Virus record (IMG/VR): IMGVR_UViG_3300017779_000107
Coordinates: 1 to 28,587 of that record
DNA length: 28,587 nt
From: a virus
Strand: one strand, 5' to 3'
In this document: positions 12,226 to 20,957 of the stretch, piece after piece
How positions within the stretch are numbered: the stretch's first letter is position 1
How the letters are laid out: each line of letters begins with the position of its first letter
The notes under the pieces: generated by a model
The model's database searches: none
What the model was told of the DNA's origin: nothing
Seen by the model: only the letters and a program-made list of their open reading frames with translations
Made by a program: the position numbers and the translations under genes

Positions 12226-13986
12226 TTACACACTCACAACCTCTACCCAAAATTGATGAAATTTCGCTTTATCTGAAGGCGATACATTATAGGTAAAATT
12301 ATCACTTGATCCACTATATATCAAAGCTGCACCAGTCCTTGATAAAGCCACTAAAGTCGTTTCAGCATCTTTGTAAATTTCAATATGGTCCAAAAATCTA
12401 GTTTCAGGAAGATCATATTGTATATGATAATTAGTGATACTAGACACGACAGACATGTTAGTGACATCTAAAGATGGAATCGTAAATGATTTGGTTGTAG
12501 TTGCAGCAGTAGAATATACACCATTTTTAATAGCATATACACGATATGCAACTGTTCCTCCAGTATCAAAAGATAGGTCAACTACACTCATAGACGCAGC
12601 AGCATCTTGAGAAGGGATAATAGAAATCAAAGAATAGTCAGAACCAGTAGCACCGTCACTCCAAACCTCATATCTAGTAACACCAGATGTGGATGATTGT
12701 CCAAATACTAATTCTATTGTTTCGTTTACAACTGTAGTGGAGGTAATGCTAGGTGAGTTTGGAGCAGCTACAGTTTGAAACGCTGAAGCTTCTTGACCAT
12801 CCAAAGTATCAGCATCCAATCCAGACCCTGTACCATCTACAGTCTTAATCTTAGTTAAGACATCAGAAGCAGTGTAGGAAGAAGAATTTAGTTTAGTTCC
12901 AAGCTGTGTTTGGATATAGTTATTAGAGGTAAACGTTGCTATAAGATATGCGTTTGCTACATCACCTACATTAGTAGTAAATCCAAGACCTTGTAAATAG
13001 TTGTTAGATGTTAAAGATGTAACCTGTAAGCTATCTAAGGTATCAGCATCTAATCCAGATCCAGAACCATCTACTGTTTTAATTTTTGTCAAAACATCAG
13101 AAGCAGTATAAGAAGAAGAATTTAGTTTATCACCTAACTGACCTTGAAGATAATTATTGGAACTAAATGTTGCAGTAAGATATGTATTGGTGACATCACC
13201 TACATTAGTAGTAAACCCAAGACCTTGAAGGTAATTGTTTGAGACATCTCCAGTATTAGTAGTGTAGCCGAGAGACTGTAAATAGTTATTAGATACGTCA
13301 CCTGTATTTGTTGTATATCCAAGTCCTTGTAGATAATTATTAGAACTAAATGTAGAGTTAACATAAGTGTTGGTTGCTCTAATGCCTATTTGTGTTGAAA
13401 CAGTCGTAGCAAAGTTAGCATCATCACCAAGAGCAGCAGCAAGCTCATTAAGAGTGTCTAAAGTAGCAGGAGCAGAGTTTACGATAGCAGCCACTTCAGC
13501 AGCGACATGATCTTGAACATAATTGTTAGATGCAAACGTAGCCACTAAGAATGTATTGGAGGTAAAGTTATCTCCAATGTAGTTGTTAGAAGTAAACCTT
13601 CCATCAACATAATTGTTAGTAGTGAACTTACCGTCGATATAGTTGTTAGAAGCGAATGTAGAATTTACATAAGTGTTTGTTGCCTTGAGATCTAACTTAG
13701 TCTGGATGTAGTTGTTAGACGTATACGTAGCAATTAAATATGTATTTGTTACATCTCCAGTACCAAATGTACTCTTTATATCTTCTAGGTAATTATTAGA
13801 AACAAAAGTAGACGTAAGATACGTATTTGTTACATCTCCAGCATTTGTTGTGAAGCCAAGACCTTGAACATAATTATTAGATGTAAACGTAGTGATGACA
13901 TATCCATTCGATACGCCGTCACTACTGCTGCTACCATTACTCTGAAACCAACTATTTGATACAAAATTTAGTACTTTTGTTGACAT
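12226..13986 (-). CDS. Long tail fibre-like protein with SNNY repeats and FnIII-like end
   Basis: The 586-aa protein consists, up to about residue 400, of some twenty SNNY/TNTY repeats of 10-17 residues. Interspersed are GLGFTTNAGDV-type units, APATLDTLNELAAALGDD (about 160-195) and two copies of SSYTASDVLTKIKTVDG..GLDADTLD. From about residue 404 (PSITSTTVVNETIELVFG) to the end it looks like one or two fibronectin-III-like domains (VTRYEVWSDGATGSDYSLI, VAYRVYAIKNGVYS). The repeat shaft followed by Ig-like domains suits a long fibre part binding surface sugars. It is the first gene of the fibre block after thyX. No clear late promoter is seen before it. Confidence 0.75.
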   Translation of the reverse strand: MSTKVLNFVSNSWFQSNGSSSSDGVSNGYVITTFTSNNYVQGLGFTTNAGDVTNTYLTSTFVSNNYLEDIKSTFGTGDVTNTYLIATYTSNNYIQTKLDLKATNTYVNSTFASNNYIDGKFTTNNYVDGRFTSNNYIGDNFTSNTFLVATFASNNYVQDHVAAEVAAIVNSAPATLDTLNELAAALGDDANFATTVSTQIGIRATNTYVNSTFSSNNYLQGLGYTTNTGDVSNNYLQSLGYTTNTGDVSNNYLQGLGFTTNVGDVTNTYLTATFSSNNYLQGQLGDKLNSSSYTASDVLTKIKTVDGSGSGLDADTLDSLQVTSLTSNNYLQGLGFTTNVGDVANAYLIATFTSNNYIQTQLGTKLNSSSYTASDVLTKIKTVDGTGSGLDADTLDGQEASAFQTVAAPNSPSITSTTVVNETIELVFGQSSTSGVTRYEVWSDGATGSDYSLISIIPSQDAAASMSVVDLSFDTGGTVAYRVYAIKNGVYSTAATTTKSFTIPSLDVTNMSVVSSITNYHIQYDLPETRFLDHIEIYKDAETTLVALSRTGAALIYSGSSDNFTYNVSPSDKAKFHQFWVEVVSV

Positions 13987-14010
13987 CAGCTACTCTTACC
14001 TATTGAATGA

Positions 14011-14673
14011 TCATGTGCTATTTAGCCATTTTGACACGATAGGCACCTTTCTTGAAACAATAGGCTTCATCAACATAGCAATTTCCGTATGTTCTTTCTG
14101 TGTGCCGTTTGCCTGTCTTAGATCAAGATAATGAAGCCAAGATCTCAATGTCCCGTTCATCGTCATCCGAGTCATCTGCATACCTTCCGGTAGAATAACT
14201 CTAGCACATTCCTTGGCCATGTTGTTCTCTAAAGCCCACTTATAAGCCAAAGTGACTTCACGCTGCAGTTGTTGCTGTTTAGCTTCCCATTGTCTCTTTA
14301 AAACATCGTCATCTGTCTCAATTGAGTTTTGACGATTTTTAGTGTCTTGCAATCTAAATTCTCTTGTTGTCATTCCGAGCTGAGTCGTCTCTGCATATCT
14401 TTGAGAAAACTCTTGGTAAGAGAAGGATCTGTGACGTAAAATCTGTCGTGCAATGTCTCTTGGACAGTCAATCTCAAAAACAAGATTTACCATTTCCAAG
14501 GGAGACCAGTGTGCATGTTTAATTAAATAATCAATCAATCTAGGGGCCGTATCGTAGTTGTCTTGATTGTCTGGATTACTCACTCTCGCACAATATGCAA
14601 TCAAGCCAGAAGAATCTGGGATGTTTGTTTCTTTTTCAGGCTGAGTCATTGCAAGAAGTCTTACCTTGTTCAC
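14011..14673 (-). CDS. thyX: Flavin-dependent thymidylate synthase ThyX
   Basis: ThyX methylates dUMP to dTMP using methylene-tetrahydrofolate and FAD/NADPH. The 220-aa protein shows the full signature RHRSFSYQEFSQRYAE at residues 80-95 (RHRxxSxxxxSQRY), plus HAHWSPLEMV (about 53-62), where ThyX proteins have their conserved H.S..EH segment. ARVILPEGMQMT and LRSWLHYLDLR complete the substrate-binding half. It begins with GTG overlapping the gp41 stop by 1 nt. With the dUTPase-like gene upstream it secures dTTP for phage DNA. ThyX instead of the T4 td enzyme is common in marine T4-like phages. Confidence 0.95.
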   Translation of the reverse strand: MNKVRLLAMTQPEKETNIPDSSGLIAYCARVSNPDNQDNYDTAPRLIDYLIKHAHWSPLEMVNLVFEIDCPRDIARQILRHRSFSYQEFSQRYAETTQLGMTTREFRLQDTKNRQNSIETDDDVLKRQWEAKQQQLQREVTLAYKWALENNMAKECARVILPEGMQMTRMTMNGTLRSWLHYLDLRQANGTQKEHTEIAMLMKPIVSRKVPIVSKWLNST

Positions 14674-16043
14674 TACATAAAATCCTTAAATTTGTTCATA
14701 TTAAATTTCTCTCCAGTGTTGGTGCTATCAAAAACTGGTGAGTCCATAACGTCATCATGTGCTGAATTGTCAACATTATATAGTCTCATCTTTTCCATAT
14801 CAACGCCAACAACAAACCTCTTGTTCTTGTTCTTGTCAGCATATCTATTCTTAAGCTGCTTAACCATGATCTGACCAAGCTCATCTAATTGGTCATTTCT
14901 TGTTAGAGCGACCATAAAGTCTGCCGTTGCAGGAAGACCAAAAGACTCAGCAACATCTTCAATATCAACATCAGAGTTCTTGAAACCTGATCGAGTGGTC
15001 TGTGTCGCCGTAACGACAGGTGGACCGTGTTCAACAGACAACCCCCTCAGTTCTTCCGAAATGCTCTTAATAATTGTGTATGAGTTCATACCAGAGCCAG
15101 CAGACACTCTAGAAGATGTCATAATGTTAATATAGTCAACATAAATGATGTCGGGCCAAAATTTCTTCTTAAGCTTAAGTTCATTCAAAAGAACCCTGAA
15201 GTGATTTACATTTGCCTGTGCTGTAGGATATTCTTTGGTAAGAAGTTTACCAGTTGTTCTATCACTAAACTTCTTTACCTTTGATAGAAAGTTTTCTTTG
15301 GAAAGTTGTATGATGTTTTCAATAGAAACATCAAGAATGTTGGCATCAAGTCTCTCAGAGATTTTCTCCTCTGCCATCTCCAAAGTAATGTAAAGAACGT
15401 TCTTTCCCATAGCTAGATGAGCACCAGCAAAGTGTGTCATTGTTAATGACTTACCGACATTCGGTCCTGCCATAAAAACGTTAAGGGTCTTGTTCTCAAA
15501 CCCACCTCTGGTAATGGTGTTGAAGAGATCGATATCAAACGGAATCTTATCATTCTTACGGTGATAAAAATCATAACGTTTTTCTGCGTCTTCAACGTAA
15601 TCGTGTCCAACATCAGTATCAAACGACACCGCCAAAGCGTCTGTAAGAATCTTGGGAATTGCACCCTTGGTCAGGCTCTTGTTCTGACCATCAACAATCT
15701 CAATAGACTGCATCAAAGCGTTATAGACAGCCTTTTCCTGACAAAACTTCTCCGTAGCATCAGCAAGCCAATCTATCTCAACGTCATCATCAACCTGAAA
15801 TCCAGTAATCAGATTTTTAATGCTATTAAAATCGTCTTCAGAAATGTTGTCCATTTCTTCAAGATCAACAACCAAAGACGTTTTAGTTGGATTTACGTTA
15901 TACCTTTCAATATGATCCTTTATCATCTTAAGAGTAATCTTATGACTCTTCATACTGAAGTAAGCCGAATCAATAAACGGAAGAACCTTTCTAGAGTACT
16001 TCTCGTTTATTGCTAAATTCGTTAGGATCAAATCTTCAATCAT
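14673..16043 (-). CDS. 41: Replicative DNA helicase (T4 gp41, DnaB family)
   Basis: This is the hexameric 5'-3' helicase of the lagging strand, working with primase. The 456-aa length is near T4 gp41 (475). Walker A is AGPNVGKS at residues 192-199. The DnaB-family motif LYITLEMAEEKISERLDAN follows at about 217-235, and the Walker B strand DIIYVDYINI lies near 297-306. The C-terminal part has TATQTTRSGF and an EDVAESFGLPATADF stretch. The ATG overlaps the uvsX stop (ATGA). The order 43-uvsX-41 groups polymerase, recombinase and helicase. Confidence 0.95.
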   Translation of the reverse strand: MIEDLILTNLAINEKYSRKVLPFIDSAYFSMKSHKITLKMIKDHIERYNVNPTKTSLVVDLEEMDNISEDDFNSIKNLITGFQVDDDVEIDWLADATEKFCQEKAVYNALMQSIEIVDGQNKSLTKGAIPKILTDALAVSFDTDVGHDYVEDAEKRYDFYHRKNDKIPFDIDLFNTITRGGFENKTLNVFMAGPNVGKSLTMTHFAGAHLAMGKNVLYITLEMAEEKISERLDANILDVSIENIIQLSKENFLSKVKKFSDRTTGKLLTKEYPTAQANVNHFRVLLNELKLKKKFWPDIIYVDYINIMTSSRVSAGSGMNSYTIIKSISEELRGLSVEHGPPVVTATQTTRSGFKNSDVDIEDVAESFGLPATADFMVALTRNDQLDELGQIMVKQLKNRYADKNKNKRFVVGVDMEKMRLYNVDNSAHDDVMDSPVFDSTNTGEKFNMNKFKDFM

Positions 16044-17065
16044 TGACCGTACTTAAACTCCTCTGCTACGGCTTGTTCAATCTTTTCCATTATTGAATCA
16101 GTAAAGTATTCTTCAGGCTTCTCATAAACATGTTTAGCGAACACAGAGGCTAACTCATCTGGGAACTTGTATCTAGCACCAGATTTTTCGACAATGCCTT
16201 TACTTTCCGCAAATTCAAGAACACCATGCCACTTGCTTAATCCAGTCTTATAGTTAAGAAGAAGTTCTACCTGTGAATTTTCTTTACTCAGTCTAGACTT
16301 GTTCATCTTCACAGTAATTATATTGCCTGTAAAGTCTGTACCCTCTTTGACCTTTTTCTTAGAAAGAAAGGCAATGGTCGATGCAGCAAACTTAAGACCA
16401 GAACCACCACCCATGTCCTTCATAGGAACATAGGATCCTATGACCTGATACACATGGTTGGTGATCAACAAAGGAACCTTAGCACGGGCAAGCTTTAAGG
16501 TCAGAGTTCTAAAAGTTCCCTTAATGACTTGAGATTTAGTCATGTCTCGGGTGTCTTTGCCATCATGAGAGTCTTGCATCTCTTTCTTAGTTGACATCAT
16601 ACCCAAAGAATCGAGAACCATCATCATTGGAGGCATCTCCTCTTCTTTGGTCCCTGCCGTCATATATTTGTCCAGAAACTTCAAAGAATGAGTGCGAAAA
16701 GACTCAATAGTATCTGGTTCAGCTAGAATGACTCTATTTACGTCAATTCCCCTCTCCTCCATCATCTGCTTTGTTACTGCAGCCTCTGTATCGTAGTAAA
16801 CAACACCTGATTTGGGATTGGCCTTCAAAAACTCTCTAACAGCAGACAACACAAAAAATGTCTTACCTGTTGCAGGATCTCCTGCAAAGGCAGTTACCTT
16901 GTTGTTTGGAACGCCACCATAAAGACTACCAGAAAGAACCGCATTCAACATTAGACAACCCGTGTCAATGTATCCGGTAAACTCAGCGGCACCTTCACCA
17001 TCGGCCAAAATGCTGCTATCAACATCTTTCACTTCGTCAGCAAGATTTCTAAAAAAATTGCTCAT
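16040..17065 (-). CDS. uvsX: RecA-like recombinase UvsX
   Basis: UvsX forms filaments on single-stranded DNA and drives strand exchange for recombination-dependent replication. The 341-aa protein has Walker A GDPATGKTF at residues 62-70. It also has the strand MMMVLDSLGMM (Walker B, about 147-157), TRDMTKSQVIKGTFR, and a DNA-loop-like segment GGGSGLKFAASTIAFLSKK (about 219-237). The acidic, amphipathic C-terminus (MEKIEQAVAEEFKYGQ) resembles that of other UvsX proteins. It starts 9 nt after the gp43 stop with an AGGAGC site. Confidence 0.93.
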   Translation of the reverse strand: MSNFFRNLADEVKDVDSSILADGEGAAEFTGYIDTGCLMLNAVLSGSLYGGVPNNKVTAFAGDPATGKTFFVLSAVREFLKANPKSGVVYYDTEAAVTKQMMEERGIDVNRVILAEPDTIESFRTHSLKFLDKYMTAGTKEEEMPPMMMVLDSLGMMSTKKEMQDSHDGKDTRDMTKSQVIKGTFRTLTLKLARAKVPLLITNHVYQVIGSYVPMKDMGGGSGLKFAASTIAFLSKKKVKEGTDFTGNIITVKMNKSRLSKENSQVELLLNYKTGLSKWHGVLEFAESKGIVEKSGARYKFPDELASVFAKHVYEKPEEYFTDSIMEKIEQAVAEEFKYGQ

Positions 17066-17074
17066 AAAAAGCTC

Positions 17075-19597
17075 CTATAAAAATGGAAGTGTGTTTCTCT
17101 TTTCGTGTTCCCATCCTATAGCATTGAGGATGGCTTTCATAGGCTCAAGATAACCCTTTTCGAATTGTATCTTGTAATCCACGTACTTTTCAAGTCCAAA
17201 TTCACTCGGCAATCCAGACGAACACGAAATCACGTTATCTTTAACCGGGTTAGGGAGTTTTAGATAACAAAATTTTACTTTATCAGCATCCTTTATTGGC
17301 TCATAAAGATTTGTTAGTCCATAATCTTCAATGGCTTTGTTGAAGATTAAAGATCCTCTTACCGCAATCGGTGTACCTTTCTTATATATTGTCGTATCAT
17401 CTCTGTATCTTTTTACATTATTTGCTGTTCTGGGAAATGCGACTTCATCGAACGTGCGATTAAAATGATCCCTTTTAATTTTTGATATGAAATCTTGAAC
17501 CTGATTTTCATCAGTATCCATAATTAATCTTATTGTATCCGTGATATACTGTCTGCAGATTGTAGGTGTAGATGACTTGATAGCTTCGATACCCATCATC
17601 TTGAGTTTCGGCGTATCATACACCTCGTTCTCATTAACATACATATTAAGAATGTAACGTTTCTTTGCTGTCCAAATACCCTTGTCAGCAATACATTCTC
17701 TTTTCATACTCATCTTTTGAGAATGCGCTCTAGTGTAGTCAGCCAACTCTTGATAAGCTTTTTCGATAAATGGTTGGATCTTTTGCTCACATACTTTGTC
17801 CAAGAAACGAACAATCTTCTGTTTTGGAACTTCAGATGTGTCACCGAAAGTAAGTTTAACCAATTTATCAAAAACAACATAAACAGAGTCAGTATCTGAC
17901 GCAACAATGAAATCCTCATCGGTAGTCCCTACAACTTTATTCAGGTAATTGTTTAGTTTTTTCTGTATCCATCGAATAGCAAGCTGTCCAGACAAGGTAA
18001 TCGACTCAGCATAACTATTATTAAACCACCGGAACCACTCGTTAGCCAAAGCTCCATAAGCAGAGTTCAATTGAATCTTTTTTGCCATCTGCATGTTGTG
18101 ATAACGTGTGATCTCTAATTTATATTTTTCTTCGCCCGTCTCTTTATACTTTCTAGACGATTCTTTCATCATGTTCTTATATTTAACACGATCTTCATAC
18201 ATAGTTTCCATAAGCTCTGCCAAAAAGCCTTGTTTTTTCTTTGAAAAGACAAACCCAGAAGCAGCCATGCAGCAATCTGTTTCATCAAGGCTTTTTTGTA
18301 TGGTTTCCATGCTTTTGCTTCGAGAAAGTATGCTATCCACAGTAACACTTTGACCGACATGACCTTTAAAGGTGTCGGGTGAAATGTTGTACTGCATGAT
18401 CAAGTGTGGATACAGCGAATCAAGGTCAAAGGAACATACCCAATCATACATTCCCGGTTTAGGCTGCTTAACATATCCACCTTTAATCTTCTCACCTTTT
18501 TCAACATCCAAAGGTTTCCCCGGAACTACAATATTTTTCTTTATAAGATGATTGTGAATAATCACATCCCACATCTTTACGGATGTCAAAGAATCAGAAA
18601 AATTTACTTTTGCGTCATATGCAAGAGTGTACACCAACTCCAACAAACCAAGCTTTTCATCAAGCCTCTGAACAAGCTCAACATCTTTAATGTTGTATTC
18701 TATGAACTTTTGATGATCGTTTTTATGTAGAGCCAAAAGTGACCCATGCTCTGAGTAATCTACCTTTCTCTCACCAAGCTCGACATTAGCAATGGTGTCG
18801 AGTCTATAGTTCTCTTGTGCCTTGTAAGTAAATTTTTTATACAAAATGATGTAATCAAGGACAGTTAGACCCTTTATGTCTTTGAGCTTTTGTGTCTCTT
18901 CTCCAAACTTTCCACGTTTAGTGATAGTTTTGTCGAAGATGGTGTCCCAAGGTGACAATCTTTCAGCTATCGATTTACCAGCCACACGCTCAAATCTATT
19001 GATCATGTAAGGAACATCAAAGCCCTCAACGTTCCATCCCGTAACAACGTCGGGATTTATTACTCTCCAATCATTTACGAATTCAAGTATCAGAGAAAGT
19101 TCATCTTCACACTTTTTATACTGAACATCTTCTCTATGATTAGCATAATCACCTATACCGTAAGCGTAATAAGTCCCATCGTAATACATCGTTATTGCTG
19201 TTATGGGTTTTAAGGCTTCTTCAATGTCAGGAAACCCATCATCAGCAGCAATCTCAATATCAATATTTACAACACGAATATATTTGGAATCGTACCGAAC
19301 ATTGTTTTTGAACATATTGTTTATGAATGGATAGAGACCCAATTCCATTCCAAAATATTCACGATTTACTGTCTCTGTAATTTCTTGACGTGCCTTTTTA
19401 AGCTCAGCCCTGTCTTTAAAATTTACCTGTACAACACCACGGCCATCCATAGTCTTTAAAGTTGTATCAAAATTTTTTGGTGCTGCCTCATAGTGGGAAT
19501 GTTTAATTCTATGCTTTTCCTCAAAAAGCTCACCGTTGTCATATCCACGAATATGAAAGTAATATCCAAGCGTATCGCACCGTGTGTAGAATTTCAT
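17075..19597 (-). CDS. 43: DNA polymerase (T4 gp43, family B)
   Basis: This is the replicative polymerase with 3'-5' proofreading. The 840-aa protein (T4: 898) has the exonuclease motifs NIDIEI (Asp113, Glu115), GWNVEGFDVPY (Asp194) and YNIKDVEL (Asp305). Its polymerase motifs are A SFDLDSLYPHLIMQYN (Asp391), B KIQLNSAYGALANE (about 507-520) and C ASDTDSVYVVF (Asp568, Asp570). All catalytic residues are present. The C-terminus (EKRNTLPFL) has the hydrophobic tail expected to bind the clamp. A good AAGGAAAT site precedes the ATG. The gene is separated from hsp20 by a terminator and so needs its own promoter. Confidence 0.97.
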   Translation of the reverse strand: MKFYTRCDTLGYYFHIRGYDNGELFEEKHRIKHSHYEAAPKNFDTTLKTMDGRGVVQVNFKDRAELKKARQEITETVNREYFGMELGLYPFINNMFKNNVRYDSKYIRVVNIDIEIAADDGFPDIEEALKPITAITMYYDGTYYAYGIGDYANHREDVQYKKCEDELSLILEFVNDWRVINPDVVTGWNVEGFDVPYMINRFERVAGKSIAERLSPWDTIFDKTITKRGKFGEETQKLKDIKGLTVLDYIILYKKFTYKAQENYRLDTIANVELGERKVDYSEHGSLLALHKNDHQKFIEYNIKDVELVQRLDEKLGLLELVYTLAYDAKVNFSDSLTSVKMWDVIIHNHLIKKNIVVPGKPLDVEKGEKIKGGYVKQPKPGMYDWVCSFDLDSLYPHLIMQYNISPDTFKGHVGQSVTVDSILSRSKSMETIQKSLDETDCCMAASGFVFSKKKQGFLAELMETMYEDRVKYKNMMKESSRKYKETGEEKYKLEITRYHNMQMAKKIQLNSAYGALANEWFRWFNNSYAESITLSGQLAIRWIQKKLNNYLNKVVGTTDEDFIVASDTDSVYVVFDKLVKLTFGDTSEVPKQKIVRFLDKVCEQKIQPFIEKAYQELADYTRAHSQKMSMKRECIADKGIWTAKKRYILNMYVNENEVYDTPKLKMMGIEAIKSSTPTICRQYITDTIRLIMDTDENQVQDFISKIKRDHFNRTFDEVAFPRTANNVKRYRDDTTIYKKGTPIAVRGSLIFNKAIEDYGLTNLYEPIKDADKVKFCYLKLPNPVKDNVISCSSGLPSEFGLEKYVDYKIQFEKGYLEPMKAILNAIGWEHEKRNTLPFL

Positions 19598-19618
19598 AGC
19601 ATTTCCTTCATTTACCGA

Positions 19619-19627
19619 ATTTTACCA
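19619..19627 (-). promoter_or_regulatory. Possible extended -10 promoter for gene 43
   Basis: TGGTAAAAT (a TGn-extended -10 box) lies 22-30 nt upstream of the gp43 ATG, after the terminator that ends the hsp20 unit. No good -35 box is seen. It is offered because transcription must restart here, not because the match is strong. Confidence 0.3.
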
Positions 19628-19641
19628 CACACGCTTTCAAC

Positions 19642-19666
19642 AAAAAAGCCCCCTTTCGGGGGCTTT
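19642..19666 (-). terminator. Rho-independent terminator after hsp20
   Basis: AAAGCCCCC and GGGGGCTTT form a 9-bp GC-rich stem around a GAAA tetraloop, followed by T-rich sequence on the minus strand. It also has a T run on the plus strand, so it could act in both directions. It starts 7 nt after the hsp20 stop. Confidence 0.92.
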
Positions 19667-19672
19667 AGTTTT

Positions 19673-20101
19673 TTACGACTCTATCTTATATTCTTTTGGT
19701 CGTTGTTCTTCAGGAATATTTTTGACAAGCTTGATCTCTAAAATACCTTGTCTTAACTTCACCGAATTTACCTCAACGTATTCTCCCAATGTGAATCTCT
19801 TTTCGAAATTCTTCATCGAAATGCCACGATGATGGTAGCTATAATCTATCTCACTACCTTCTTCTTTCTGTCTCTCGCCTTTTACAGTCAAGATTCTATT
19901 GGCAGCAGACCCATCATGAACAACCTTTAACTCACTCTCATCAAAGCCGGAAACAGCAAACTGAATAATGATATTTTGTTCGTCTGTTTCAATGATGTTG
20001 TAGGGTGGGTAACTTTGTTGTTGTGACGATAAATTTTCAAGGGTTTCTAATGTTTTTTCTAAACCAATGAAAAATGGTGAATTGTAATATACCTTGTTCA
20101 T
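19673..20101 (-). CDS. hsp20: Small heat-shock protein Hsp20
   Basis: The 142-aa chaperone has an alpha-crystallin domain at about residues 33-130: IIIQFAVSGFDESELKV, ILTVKGERQKEE, SYHHRGISMKNFEKRFTLGEYV and the GIL motif in LRQGILEIKL. It prevents aggregation of unfolded proteins and in phages may help virion protein folding. I choose the ATG at 20101 (MNKVYYNSPF, AGGAG site 7 nt upstream). The longer reading would begin inside the terminator hairpin. It has a terminator on each side and a late promoter upstream, so it is a one-gene late unit inserted between regA and 43. Hsp20 is a usual gene of marine T4-like phages. Confidence 0.94.
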   Translation of the reverse strand: MNKVYYNSPFFIGLEKTLETLENLSSQQQSYPPYNIIETDEQNIIIQFAVSGFDESELKVVHDGSAANRILTVKGERQKEEGSEIDYSYHHRGISMKNFEKRFTLGEYVEVNSVKLRQGILEIKLVKNIPEEQRPKEYKIES

Positions 20102-20123
20102 ACGCTTTCTCCTTATATAAAGC

Positions 20124-20162
20124 AAAAAAGAACCATTGAACCCTTTCGGCATTCAATGGTTC
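20124..20162 (-). terminator. Rho-independent terminator after regA
   Basis: GAACCATTGAA and TTCAATGGTTC form a perfect 11-bp stem, extended inside the loop by CC-GAAA-GG, followed by TTTTTT. It ends the 45-44-62-regA transcription unit 25 nt after the regA stop and overlaps the hsp20 late promoter region. Confidence 0.9.
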
Positions 20163-20170
20163 TATTTATA
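20163..20170 (-). promoter_or_regulatory. T4-type late promoter TATAAATA for hsp20
   Basis: A perfect TATAAATA abuts the 5' arm of the regA terminator. A start about 6 nt downstream (near 20157) would lie within that arm, so RNAs made from this promoter would lack half of the 5' arm of the hairpin. Confidence 0.75.
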
Positions 20171-20187
20171 CAAAATGTAATTAGAGA

Positions 20188-20595
20188 TCAAGGTATTCTT
20201 TTAGATCCTATATTATACTTCGGCACCAAGTCCCATTGCTCCTTCTCTTTGTAAGGAACAACTTTAATTTGGCTCATCGAAGCTACAGGATCTTTTGTCT
20301 TATCTGAATCTTTAACTTTCAGGAGATTCCATTCAGCAAGGAGATTTGCAATAGTATTGAGTCTGCCTGTGTCGTTTTCTTCCATATTGGAAGGTTTACC
20401 GTCCAAAGCAAACATCTGTTTGAAATGAACAATATAATACTTACCTTGTTTATGGAGAATGTGACAGGATTGGAAAAGCTTCTTTTCCTTCCTAGAGGAT
20501 ACACCTATCCTAGTAAGTGTCTCTCTAATTTTACGAAAGTCATCTTCACCTTCAAGATTAACCTCAACAAACGAATCAATAATATCTGCGTTCAT
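20188..20595 (-). CDS. regA: Translational repressor RegA
   Basis: RegA binds start regions of early phage mRNAs and blocks ribosomes, with its own and replication genes among the targets. The 135-aa protein aligns well with T4 RegA (122 aa): FRKIRETLTRIGVSSRKEK (about 20-38), LFQSCHILHKQGKYYIVHFKQM (about 40-61), LDGKPSNMEENDTGRLN, and the C-terminal WDLVPKYNIG. About ten extra residues stand at the N-terminus and a short RIP tail at the end. Its ATG overlaps the gp62 stop (ATGA). Confidence 0.95.
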   Translation of the reverse strand: MNADIIDSFVEVNLEGEDDFRKIRETLTRIGVSSRKEKKLFQSCHILHKQGKYYIVHFKQMFALDGKPSNMEENDTGRLNTIANLLAEWNLLKVKDSDKTKDPVASMSQIKVVPYKEKEQWDLVPKYNIGSKRIP

Positions 20596-20957
20596 ACCCC
20601 ACCTTCATCATACATTTCTTTCAGCACATCTAATTGTTCTTTCGACAACAGTTTCATTACCTGCTTTGTTTTATGCTGATTATATTTATATATTTTAGAT
20701 ACTAGCCTTTCATCTTCTGTGAAATTATTTTTAGGCCAAGGTGTAAACCTTTTTCTTTTCCTGACAGAATTAAAAAGATAAGAGTAATGTCTGTTATTTG
20801 GTATCTCAGGTCTCATGTTCATTTCGTTAGAGAACAAGATTGTATCAGGATACAAAGAGAAAGCCTTGTTTACAATGTAAGCATCATATTCTGACCCTGT
20901 TTCTTCAACAGGGTCATTTTCGACAGAAATATTTTTCACATAGTCGAAGAGCTTCAC
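20592..20957 (-). CDS. 62: Clamp loader small subunit (T4 gp62)
   Basis: gp62 joins four gp44 subunits to open and load the gp45 clamp. The start chosen is GTG at 20957, which overlaps the gp44 stop as GTGA and gives MKLFDYVKN, 121 aa. A longer frame from 20993 would overlap gp44 by 40 nt. The protein is much shorter than T4 gp62 (187 aa) but has YDAYIVNKAFSLYPDTILFSNEMN and YLFNSVRKRKRFTPW, the form seen in marine T4-like phages. Assignment rests on these stretches plus the 45-44-62-regA order. Confidence 0.88.
   Translation of the reverse strand: MKLFDYVKNISVENDPVEETGSEYDAYIVNKAFSLYPDTILFSNEMNMRPEIPNNRHYSYLFNSVRKRKRFTPWPKNNFTEDERLVSKIYKYNQHKTKQVMKLLSKEQLDVLKEMYDEGGV

Noticed and set aside
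7320-13986. Regularly spaced repeats resembling a CRISPR array
   Set aside because: The repeats are in frame, degenerate at third positions and encode SNNY and TVDG motifs. Spacers are also coding, so they are protein repeats.
14013-14026. CTAAATAG upstream of the first fibre gene as a late promoter
   Set aside because: It differs from TATAAATA at the conserved first positions and lies within the end of thyX. The match is too weak to call.
20683-20690. TATAAATA inside gene 62 as a late promoter for regA
   Set aside because: It lies within AT-rich coding sequence about 90 nt from regA, and RegA is expected early. Chance is as likely as function.
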